Assembly (NCBI GenBank): GCA_021846485.1
Contig: JAJZWW010000112.1
Location: 1-8,632, forward strand
DNA: 8,632 nucleotides
Direction: 5' to 3'
Source of the DNA: Actinomycetes bacterium
Lineage (GTDB): Bacteria > Actinomycetota > Acidimicrobiia > Acidimicrobiales > Palsa-688
The number at the start of each line of letters is the position of its first letter. Position 1 is the stretch's first letter. The notes beneath the pieces were generated by a model, which did no database searches, was not told where the DNA came from, and saw only the letters and a program-made list of their open reading frames with translations. Shown here one piece after another: positions 1 to 7,112 of this stretch. The position numbers and the translations under genes were made by a program.

Positions 1-2404
1 GCACCGGCTCGATGGAGGACAGCGAACGGGGCGGGATTCCGTACCCGAGGGCGTCGAAGCCGACTCCAGGCAGGAAGCCACCCCACTTGGACGGCGTCTT
101 CCTCCCCGCTCCCGACACGAAGGAGCCGGGGTCGTAGTAGCGCTCGACGTCGAAGCGCTCGGGCGGCACCTCGCCCACCGAGTCGCGCGCGCCGAGCACG
201 TTGGCCCAGTAGGCGGCGGAGTCGGGCGCCCCGGGGAACACGCATGCGATCCCGACGACCGCTATGCCGTCGGAGGCACTGCCGGAGGCGCCGCCCGCGG
301 CGTATGCCTGCCCGGTATGCGCAGGCCGCTGGCCCCCGCGTGGCGTGGCGGTGCTCCGGGACAGACCCGAAGCGATGCGCTCTGCGACGGGGGAGAGCGA
401 CGCGAGATAGTCCTCCGAGCCTGCGCTCACCTCGTGGTGGAGCTGCGCGACGGTGGTGGTGGAACGCCGTAGGGCAGCCACCTGCCCGAGCATGAACATG
501 CCCTGTTCGAGCTGTTCCTCGGGGGAGACCTCGACCAGCCGGTCGCCATCGCGCGCCACGCGGGCGAGTCCCTTGGAGGCAATGCGCAGCCGCCCGAGGT
601 TCAACAGCTCGAGCGCCGCCCACATCTCGGACTGGTCGGTGCCTGCAGCCTCCATGCGCTCGCGCGCGTCTCCGAACGCGTCGACATAAGGTGTCCCCGC
701 GCAGCGCGTGGCATGGCCTGGGGATGTCTCCAGCAGCACGGTGTCCTCGCAGGAGAGCGCCACCTCCTGGTAGCCGGGGAGCACGGCGCCCGTGCGCACC
801 GCCTCCTCGGTGAAGAGGTAGGAGGTGCCCATCAGCACCCCCACCGCGGCACGTGCCTCCACGAGGGTTGCGGAGAGGGCGCCGACCATCGCTGCCGAGC
901 GCGCGTCGTGGATGCCCCCGGCGAAGAGGACGCTCACCTCGGCGGCCAGCCCCAAGGCGAGGATCCTCTCGACTTGGGCGTCCCATAGGGCGAAGCTCGA
1001 GCGCGGCCCCACGTGGCCGCCACATTCGCGGCCCTCGAACACGAACCTCCTGGCGCCCTCGCCGAGGAACATGTCCAGGAGACCCGGAGACGGGACGTGC
1101 AGGTAGGTCGCGATCCCCGCCTCCTCCAAGGGACGGGCCTGGGAGGGCCGGCCGCCTGCCACCAGGGCGACCGGTGGACGGGCGTCGAGGAGAGCCTCCA
1201 TCTGCGCCGCTCGGACCTCGCGGGGGACGAACCCCAGGATCCCCGCACCGAAGGGCATGCCGCCCATTGCATCCTTCGTCTCCAGTAGTAGGGCGCGCGC
1301 CTCGGCGCCGTCCATGAGCGCGAGCGCGAGGAACGGCAGCCCGCCTCCCTCCCCGACTGCCCTGGCGAAGGCAGCCCGGTCGCTCACGCGGGTCATCGGC
1401 CCCTGGGCGATCGGGTAGCGGATCCCGTGGGAGGCTGCCAGGCGCGATCCCGGGCCGAGCAGGCCCGGCCGGCGCGATGCCGCGCCGAGGTGCGCCGCGA
1501 TCTGCCGGCGCATGCCCCGCACCAGGGCAGAGGCCGTGGGCCAGCGCGCCGCCAGGGGAGCGGCCAGTGCGGCGTCCTGGCCGGCCGCGAGCAGCCCGGT
1601 GGCAAGATCGTCTGCGCCGAGGAGGGACGCCACCTCCTCGCAGGATGCCGGCACGGGCAAGGAAGCGGCCAGGGTGCCCGGACGCACGTAGACGCGATGC
1701 GATCCGACTACCGCCGTCTCGCTCCCGTCCATTGCCCGCAGGGCTGCCTTCAGCGGGTCCGGAAGGCTCGACTCGCGCACGAGGGCGAGCTGGGAGTCGA
1801 GCACGACCCCCGAGGCGCCCCCGGCAATCGCCGCTGCCGCGCTGTGGGGCCCGATCCCCCCTGCCACGAAGAGCGGCACCTCACCCGTCTTCGCGCCGAG
1901 CTCAGCGACGATCCGCTGCAGGAGCACGAACGCCGTCTCCTCCCCTACGAGGCCACCCGACTCGTTGCCGCGCACGAGCAGGCCTGATGCCCCAGCAGCG
2001 AGTGCCGGCCTCACATCTGTCACGGAGCGCACCTCTGCGAGGACTCGCCTCCCGCCTGGCGACCACCCGCCCACGCTCTCCCCGACTGCCTCCCCGCCTC
2101 CCTGCCGCCCCACGACCACGACCGTCCGAGCAAGCTCGGGCATGTCGCCAGGCCCGAGCGGGCAGCCCGGGGACACCCTCACCCCGAAGGGCGCGGAGAC
2201 GAGCTCGCCGAGGTCAGCCAGGGCACGCCTGGCTGCCGCCTCGTCATGCCCGAGGTCGAGCACCCCGAGCGCTCCCGAGCGCACGAGCGCCGCCACCAAC
2301 CTCGCGTCGGGCCTGGTGAAGGGGGAGATCCCTATCACCAGGTCGCGAAGCTCTCCCCCGTCCTCCGAGCTGTCCCCTGACGTGAGGCCCGCGCTGCTCA
2401 CCAT
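1..2404 (-). CDS. Type I polyketide/PUFA-type synthase, N-terminal part: two NMO-like barrels then ketosynthase (cut by window edge)
   Basis: An open frame of 801 codons with no stop, running off the left edge; the C-terminus is not seen. Residues ~20-260 form a nitronate-monooxygenase-like (FMN, TIM-barrel) domain beginning DLVIGISPFTRPDARLVAAL. Residues ~325-620 form a second one beginning HGIRYPIAQGPMTRVSD, with FEGRECGGHVGPRSSFALW (candidate catalytic His464), LFAGGIHDARSAAMV and GVLMGTSYLF. The first copy has ESGGLVGEE at the equivalent site, with Leu152 where the His would be, so it may be inactive or structural. After a linker the ketosynthase starts at ~712 (DGIAVVGIACVFPGAPDSAAYW, then GRKTPSKWGGF). 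I recall this layout from large bacterial PKS/secondary-lipid synthases; the PfaD enoyl reductase of PUFA synthases belongs to the same barrel family. Product unknown. ATG 2404 is chosen because GGGGAG lies 6 nt upstream. It overlaps the giant gene's stop by 7 nt. Confidence 0.9.
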   Translation of the reverse strand, partial: MVSSAGLTSGDSSEDGGELRDLVIGISPFTRPDARLVAALVRSGALGVLDLGHDEAAARRALADLGELVSAPFGVRVSPGCPLGPGDMPELARTVVVVGRQGGGEAVGESVGGWSPGGRRVLAEVRSVTDVRPALAAGASGLLVRGNESGGLVGEETAFVLLQRIVAELGAKTGEVPLFVAGGIGPHSAAAAIAGGASGVVLDSQLALVRESSLPDPLKAALRAMDGSETAVVGSHRVYVRPGTLAASLPVPASCEEVASLLGADDLATGLLAAGQDAALAAPLAARWPTASALVRGMRRQIAAHLGAASRRPGLLGPGSRLAASHGIRYPIAQGPMTRVSDRAAFARAVGEGGGLPFLALALMDGAEARALLLETKDAMGGMPFGAGILGFVPREVRAAQMEALLDARPPVALVAGGRPSQARPLEEAGIATYLHVPSPGLLDMFLGEGARRFVFEGRECGGHVGPRSSFALWDAQVERILALGLAAEVSVLFAGGIHDARSAAMVGALSATLVEARAAVGVLMGTSYLFTEEAVRTGAVLPGYQEVALSCEDTVLLETSPGHATRCAGTPYVDAFGDARERMEAAGTDQSEMWAALELLNLGRLRIASKGLARVARDGDRLVEVSPEEQLEQGMFMLGQVAALRRSTTTVAQLHHEVSAGSEDYLASLSPVAERIASGLSRSTATPRGGQRPAHTGQAYAAGGASGSASDGIAVVGIACVFPGAPDSAAYWANVLGARDSVGEVPPERFDVERYYDPGSFVSGAGRKTPSKWGGFLPGVGFDALGYGIPPRSLSSIEPV

Positions 2405-5400
2405 GTCGTGCTCCCCGGCTTCGCAGGAAGCACCACCACGCTCTCGATCTTCGTGGAGCCGGCAGCCACCGAGTACACCCACCAGGTGAGCGTGGCGTAA
2501 CCGTTCGCGAGGCCGCCCGTGCCCTGGGAGTTGCAGGAAGCGCATATCACAGCTTGACCGCCCAGGTCATCGCTGATGCGCTGGTTGTTCAAAGTGTTCT
2601 GCATCCCGGCCGGCCATGGCCAGAGCTCCGGCCCCTGCCCGTTCGCTCCGTAGGCGACATCGGCCGCACCCGCCATCACAGAACCGGCGCCGGCCACCCC
2701 GCCGGTGCCGCCCGCCTGGGACGCCGCGACCCCGCCAGAAGCCCCCGGCGACGCCCCGCCCCCGCCACCGCCGTAACCCCCGGTATCGTCCGTGCCGAAA
2801 GCGCCGCTGTAGTACGAGCGACCGACGCCTGCGACCCCGGGCACCGCTTGGGCACCGCTCAGCGAAGTGCCCGCTCCGCCAGCTGCGCCACTCGACCCGC
2901 CCCCGCCTCCACCGCCGCCTCCACCGCCGCCGACGGCAAAGGGGGATGACGCTGAGGTGCAACTGCTCGGTGCCACGACGGTCGCCGCCCCTCCTCCTCC
3001 GCCGCCGGAGGCGACGCCACCGCTCGCGCTATGGCCCGCGATCCCCGAATACGAGCCTCCAACGGAGCTGAACCCGCCCGATCCTCCTGCTCCTGCTCCT
3101 GAGCTCCCCGTGCCCGATGCGTCAGTCAGGCCCGGCCCGCCTGGCCCGCCCGCGCAGACATACAAGGCCGCCACCCCGGCCACGTCGATCGTTCCGACGG
3201 CGACTCCGCCCTGGCCGCCGGCGCCTCCCTGCTCCTCGGTGGGCCCGACGTAGAACTGCACGTTGTTGTGGAAGGTGCCGCTGCTGCCTGGGAAGCCGCC
3301 GAAGGAGCCCCCCGGGCCACCCTGGCCGCCCACGGCCATGATGGTCGCGCTCTGTGCGTAGGATGGGACCGCTACTGCAGGAACGGCCGCGCCGAACAGC
3401 GGCGGGAGTGTGAGCGCGACTGCGCCGAAGCTGAGCGCGTCGCCGCGATCGTCGACCGCCGCGCAGAACTCGCTCGATGTGGCGCACGAAACCGACTCGA
3501 CCGTATGGTTGCTGGTGTTCGTGCTGGCGCCGTTGTCCACCCAGTCCGAGGACCAAGCCGGAGGGGACACCGCGCCGTTGTACGTGTACGCATACCCGCC
3601 GTTGCCGACGGCCATACAGAAGGTCGTGGAGGTACACGACACCGAGAGCATGGTCTGGTCGTTCGAAGTGACGAACTGTGCCGGCGACGACCATCCCGAG
3701 CCGTTCCAGGCTAGCCAGTTGCCGTTGTTGTCGACCGCCATGCAGAAGCTCGTGGAAGTGCACGACACCGACTCGAGCTGGTTACCGCCGTCGATGTCGC
3801 CGCCGGGGCTGGTAGTCGCGGACCACGAGGTGCCGTTGTAGTAGTACGCGTAACCGCTGTTACCGACCGCGACACAGAAGCTCGCGGAGGTGCACGACAC
3901 CGAGAGCATGGTCTGGGCACCCGAGAAGAACTGTGCCGGCGATGACCATACCGAGCCGTTCCAGGTGAGCCAGTTGCCGTTGTTGTCGACCGCCATGCAG
4001 AAGCTCGTGGAAGTGCACGACACCGACTCGAGCTGGTTACCGCCGTCGATGTCGCCGCCGGGGCTGGTAGTCGCGAACGAGGTGCCGTTGTAGTAGTACG
4101 CGTAGCCGCTGTTACCGACCGCGACACAGAAGCTCGCGGAGGTGCACGACACCGAGAGCATGGTCTGGTCGCTCGAACTGACGAATGGCTGCGGGGCTGA
4201 CCACTCCCCGGTGTCGTAGGTAAGCCAGTTGCCGCTGTTGTCGACCGCCATGCAGAACTTGTAGGTCGGGCACGACACCGCGTTGAGCTGCTTACCGCTG
4301 TCGACCTTGCCAGGCGATGACCAGGCGTTGCAGGCGAACCCGCAGGTAGCAGAGGGAACGAAGGAGACCTCCGCGTAGCCGTCCCCGGTGTTGGGAGGCC
4401 CGAATCCATAAGCTCCTGACGTGCCGGTGATCTGGTTGCTCACCCACGACGACCCGCCCCCCCCCCCCCCCCCCACATTGCCCGCGGTGTTGAGCTGCGA
4501 GGCTGCGCCTCCCCCACCGCCGGTGTAGCCTCCCCCGCCGCCGCCGCCGTCCTGGTGGCCGCAGAAGTTGTCGTTTACGTCGTCGCCCCCGTTGCCACCG
4601 CTCGCCCCGCTGGACGCAGACCCATTGTCAGTACTCGAGGCATTGGGGCCCCCGCCGGTATATGTGCCGCCGCTTCCTGACGAGGAGCCGCCACCGGCGC
4701 CCCCCGGAACCGACGAGCTTCCCTGGCCACCTCCGCCTGGCCAACCGGTCCCCGCGGGTGATGACGTCGTAAAGCCGGAGCCCGAGCCGGAGCCGGCTGC
4801 GCCACCCGATCCCCCATAGGCTAGTGAGGCGCTCGTCGCGTCTTTCGACTGGCAGGTGCCACCGGGCGCTCCCGAGTAGGCCGGGTAACCCGGGTAGTAG
4901 CCGCCTCCGCCGCCGCCGCCGCCAGCCACGGCCAGCAGGGGAGGGGCAGGCGAATTGTTGCAGGGGTGCTGCCCGAGGCAGACCGCCGTGGCACCTCCCC
5001 CTCCGCCCCCGGAATAGCCGCTGTCTCCGTCGGCGTTGTCCGCGCCAGTTCCACCGGGCGCGTAGCTCGACCCGCCACCACTGCTCTGGCCGCCGAGGTT
5101 GTAGTCCCCCTGACAGCCGACGTTCAATGTGATATGTGAATGCCCGCTCACCAGCCCGCCCGCCACCGGGTACTCGGTGGCCAGGCTAGCTCCCGGCCCG
5201 CCGGGAACCTCGCCGTCTCCGGCGGCGCCCGAGCCGCCCGCCATGGAGACGAGCATCGTCCCGGTGAAGCCCGATGGGACTGCAAGAGTCTTGGCGCCCG
5301 CGGTGCAGCCGAGGACCTGCATGCCGCCGGGAATGGTAACGATGCTGTTCTGGTCGTTGGGCCAGCCGGGGCTTGTCGGCGGAGGCACGGGCGCATTGCT

Positions 5401-7107
5401 CTGGAACATCATGGCCGCATGGCCGTTGCCGAAGCTGCTCGCCGCGAACATGGAGACACCGCTTGCGACGTTCGCCACCATCGACGACCCGGATCCTCCC
5501 CCGGCCCCGCCGGAGCCGTACTGGACGCTCGACTGGCTCCATGAGTTGCCGGCTGAGCCTGCGGTCCCGCGGGAGCCGCCACCCCCGGCGCCGCCACCAC
5601 CGCCAGCGCCGCCTCCGGCGTCGCCGCCGTTCTGGCTTCCGCCTCCGCCACCGAGACCGTTGCCGCACCACCCGCCGAGGCCGTATCCGTTGACCTGCTC
5701 ACCCCACCAGTTCGGCGTGCCGGACTCGCCGTACATGCCGTACCCGCTCGTTCCGAAGTTGTTGCAATACGCGCCGCCGGCCGCGTTGCCGCCGCTCCCA
5801 CCGGTCTCGGCCGCTGGCGGGTAAACGGTACCGGCCGTGCCACAGCCAGACGAGAGGCAGATCGATCCCGCACCACCGGCGCCGCCGCCGCCGCCCGCTA
5901 CGGCGACCACTGTCTGCGCGTCGAAGTTCGACGGAGCGCACGACCCGCTCGTGCACTCCACCAGCACGGTCGCCCCGCCTCCGCCCGAGCCAGATCCGCC
6001 CGTGCCCGCGTTTGGCGCGCAGCTCGATGGAGTGGAGCCGTTGATGCTGCCCGCGCCGCCGTAGCCGCCCTCGTAGTGCTGGGCGCTCCATCCGCCGTCG
6101 AGTCGGAGCGGGTTGCCGCCGTCGGTCTCGTTGCCGGAGTTGCTGTTGTCTGTGTCCCCCGAAGTGCCATCGGGGGGCGATTCGGCTGGGCTTACGCCGC
6201 TCGTAGTGCAGCTCCCTCCCTCGGCACCGACCGCGAGCATGAACTCCGCCTGGCCGGAAGCGAGCACCGGGCAGGGGTATCCGGACCACGGAGAGAGCGA
6301 CGACCCTCCGTGTTGGTTCGAGCAGTTCGGGTTAGAAGCGGTGGAGGCGTCGAGGGGGATGGTCGCCTGGACGACCCCGCCGAGGCCCGGCTGCCCTGGC
6401 AGCATCCAGACACCATTTGCCGCCTGGTAGGGAGGGAGCGTCCCGCCGGAGGCGCCGGTGAGGGTGATGGTCATGCTCGTCGCCCCGGTGGGCGGGGAGA
6501 ACGGGCCGACTATCCCACCGGTGAAGGAGTACTGCATGGGAGCCGTGCCGGTGACGCTGATGGCGCTCTTCACGCTCCGGCAGACGTAGTGCCCCGACAC
6601 CCCCGCCCGACCCGTCGCGTACACGAATACGGTCCCGGAGCCCGAGCTCAGGTGCGTGTTGTCCACCACGTACTGGAACTCGCTGTTGCGGCCGGAGGCC
6701 GTGCCGCTCAGGAGCTCCCACCCCAGGGCATTAGCCGCGTCGCTCGTGCAGGAGGTATCGAGCGAGTTGACGAACGCCGGGTTGGAGCTGTCGGCCACCT
6801 CGCCGTTGCAGTTCCATCCGCCGCCGGTCGAGCAGTAGCTGCTCGCGTAGCCCGCCGTGGTGTTCAGGTGGTCAATGTAGTCGGCCACGCCGGAGTGGGC
6901 GGCGTCGAGGGCCTGGCGGGCCCACACGGCGTTCACCGTTACGGAGGCCTGCCCGACCGCCTGGTTGGTGAGGGCAAGGGGAACGATAGTTAGGAGAAGG
7001 AGCACCATCACCACCATGATGAGCGCCGCCTGGCCCGCCTCCTTCCCGGAGAAGCGGGCTGCCCGCGCAATTCTGCTGCCTGATCCGGCTCTCGTCATGG
7101 AAGTCAT
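2398..7107 (-). CDS. Giant exported prepilin-like adhesin: glycine-rich modules plus seven-repeat propeller-like domain
   Basis: A 1569-residue protein. A basic leader ends at KEAG^QAALI (cleavage after Gly25), followed by the helix MVVMVLLLLTIVPLAL. Position +5 is Ile, as in GspK/PilX-type subunits that lack Glu5 and may sit at a pilus tip. Residues ~192-570, ~596-918 and ~1236-1545 are three glycine-rich modules. They open with a hydrophobic strand pattern (e.g. SMTITLTGASGG), contain GGGGAT.V...AVAGGGGG, and close with strands such as GNGHAAMMF, GDGYAEVSF and ANGYATLTW; this recalls the Gly_rich/ALK-type fold. Residues ~939-1230 hold seven ~42-residue repeats with the core VSC-x5-C-x-A-V (x6 in the last), probably a seven-bladed propeller. 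The sequence shows no catalytic motif, so a surface adhesin or binding protein is the best inference. ATG 7107 overlaps the previous stop; ATG 7098 is 9 nt from GGGGA and may be the true start. The TGA overlaps the synthase start by 7 nt. An 18-bp G run sits in module 2. Confidence 0.85.
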   Translation of the reverse strand: MTSMTRAGSGSRIARAARFSGKEAGQAALIMVVMVLLLLTIVPLALTNQAVGQASVTVNAVWARQALDAAHSGVADYIDHLNTTAGYASSYCSTGGGWNCNGEVADSSNPAFVNSLDTSCTSDAANALGWELLSGTASGRNSEFQYVVDNTHLSSGSGTVFVYATGRAGVSGHYVCRSVKSAISVTGTAPMQYSFTGGIVGPFSPPTGATSMTITLTGASGGTLPPYQAANGVWMLPGQPGLGGVVQATIPLDASTASNPNCSNQHGGSSLSPWSGYPCPVLASGQAEFMLAVGAEGGSCTTSGVSPAESPPDGTSGDTDNSNSGNETDGGNPLRLDGGWSAQHYEGGYGGAGSINGSTPSSCAPNAGTGGSGSGGGGATVLVECTSGSCAPSNFDAQTVVAVAGGGGGAGGAGSICLSSGCGTAGTVYPPAAETGGSGGNAAGGAYCNNFGTSGYGMYGESGTPNWWGEQVNGYGLGGWCGNGLGGGGGSQNGGDAGGGAGGGGGAGGGGSRGTAGSAGNSWSQSSVQYGSGGAGGGSGSSMVANVASGVSMFAASSFGNGHAAMMFQSNAPVPPPTSPGWPNDQNSIVTIPGGMQVLGCTAGAKTLAVPSGFTGTMLVSMAGGSGAAGDGEVPGGPGASLATEYPVAGGLVSGHSHITLNVGCQGDYNLGGQSSGGGSSYAPGGTGADNADGDSGYSGGGGGGATAVCLGQHPCNNSPAPPLLAVAGGGGGGGGYYPGYPAYSGAPGGTCQSKDATSASLAYGGSGGAAGSGSGSGFTTSSPAGTGWPGGGGQGSSSVPGGAGGGSSSGSGGTYTGGGPNASSTDNGSASSGASGGNGGDDVNDNFCGHQDGGGGGGGYTGGGGGAASQLNTAGNVGGGGGGGSSWVSNQITGTSGAYGFGPPNTGDGYAEVSFVPSATCGFACNAWSSPGKVDSGKQLNAVSCPTYKFCMAVDNSGNWLTYDTGEWSAPQPFVSSSDQTMLSVSCTSASFCVAVGNSGYAYYYNGTSFATTSPGGDIDGGNQLESVSCTSTSFCMAVDNNGNWLTWNGSVWSSPAQFFSGAQTMLSVSCTSASFCVAVGNSGYAYYYNGTSWSATTSPGGDIDGGNQLESVSCTSTSFCMAVDNNGNWLAWNGSGWSSPAQFVTSNDQTMLSVSCTSTTFCMAVGNGGYAYTYNGAVSPPAWSSDWVDNGASTNTSNHTVESVSCATSSEFCAAVDDRGDALSFGAVALTLPPLFGAAVPAVAVPSYAQSATIMAVGGQGGPGGSFGGFPGSSGTFHNNVQFYVGPTEEQGGAGGQGGVAVGTIDVAGVAALYVCAGGPGGPGLTDASGTGSSGAGAGGSGGFSSVGGSYSGIAGHSASGGVASGGGGGGAATVVAPSSCTSASSPFAVGGGGGGGGGGGGSSGAAGGAGTSLSGAQAVPGVAGVGRSYYSGAFGTDDTGGYGGGGGGASPGASGGVAASQAGGTGGVAGAGSVMAGAADVAYGANGQGPELWPWPAGMQNTLNNQRISDDLGGQAVICASCNSQGTGGLANGYATLTWWVYSVAAGSTKIESVVVLPAKPGSTTW
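2405..2416 (-). promoter_or_regulatory. Ribosome binding site for the synthase, inside the end of the giant gene
   Basis: GGGGAG (2416-2411) is followed by a 6-nt spacer before ATG 2404. The site lies within the last codons of the giant pilin-like gene, so ribosomes finishing that gene (TGA 2400-2398) terminate on top of the synthase start. This arrangement is typical of translational coupling or reinitiation. Confidence 0.65.
3420..4293 (-). repeat. Seven ~42-codon repeats, including near-identical ~255-bp tandem units
   Basis: Seven copies of a repeat with the core VSC-x5-C-x-A-V are centred near 4275, 4150, 4022, 3898, 3767, 3640 and 3490. Two types alternate: one with AVDNNGNWL.WNG and one with AVGNSGYAYYYNGTS. 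At DNA level the pair-unit starting at 3696 is almost identical to the one starting at 3951 (offset 255 bp, with a 3-bp indel). Partial similarity extends on both sides. The pattern indicates recent duplication of blade pairs. Seven copies suits a closed seven-bladed propeller, and the Cys pair in each repeat suits extracytoplasmic disulfides. Confidence 0.85.
4457..4474. repeat. Uninterrupted 18-bp C tract (G tract in the coding strand)
   Basis: Eighteen consecutive C on the plus strand lie inside the giant gene, where they encode glycines as GGG codons near the end of glycine-rich module 2. Other poly-Gly stretches of this gene (for example around 4901-4922 and 2895-2935) are broken up by mixed GGC/GGA/GGT codons, so a pure run is exceptional. 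Losing one base gives a TGA at 4442-4440; gaining one gives a TAA at 4294-4292. The length could be a sequencing or assembly error. Confidence 0.9.
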
Positions 7108-7112
7108 TCCCC
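7099..7112 (-). promoter_or_regulatory. Ribosome binding site bearing on the giant gene's start
   Basis: GGGGA (7112-7108) directly abuts ATG 7107, which is too close for normal initiation, but lies 9 nt from the in-frame ATG 7098. Either ATG 7098 is the true start, giving 1566 residues, or initiation at 7107 depends on coupling through the ATGA overlap with the previous gene. Confidence 0.45.

Larger units (their letters stand above)
2473..6534 (-). repeat. Three diverged glycine-rich modules of the giant protein
   Basis: The modules lie at about 6534-5398, 5322-4354 and 3402-2473; the propeller-like repeats separate the second from the third. Each opens with a hydrophobic strand followed by G-G-x-G, has a central GGGGATxV...LLAVAGGGGG-type segment with paired Cys, and closes with GxGYAxVxF-like strands. 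The resemblance to the Gly_rich/ALK-LTK glycine-rich fold was judged by pattern only. At DNA level the modules are diverged and rich in GGC/GGA/GGG runs. Confidence 0.6.

Noticed and set aside
1427..2489. Long plus-strand open frames across 1427-2489.
   Set aside because: They lie opposite the synthase, whose minus-strand frame is continuous and carries NMO and ketosynthase motifs. The plus-strand products are Arg/Ala/Pro-rich with no recognisable domain.
3696..4205. Tandem repeats considered as a CRISPR array.
   Set aside because: The units are ~255 bp, nearly identical throughout with no unique spacers, and encode in-frame protein repeats.
3711..4409. Minus-strand 232-codon open frame with internal repeats.
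   Set aside because: It is an out-of-frame reading of the blade repeats of the giant gene; its repetitiveness is inherited from the DNA repeats, and its composition (Arg/Ser/Thr/Pro-rich) is typical of a shadow frame.
4568..5824. Proline-rich open frames on the plus strand (for example 5129-5824 and 4568-4819).
   Set aside because: They are the complement of glycine codons (GGN read as NCC) in the giant minus-strand gene and show low-complexity Pro/Ala sequence without domains.
6076..6993. Plus-strand 305-codon open frame.
   Set aside because: It is antisense to the N-terminal part of the giant gene and shows no domain or signal; explained by high GC.
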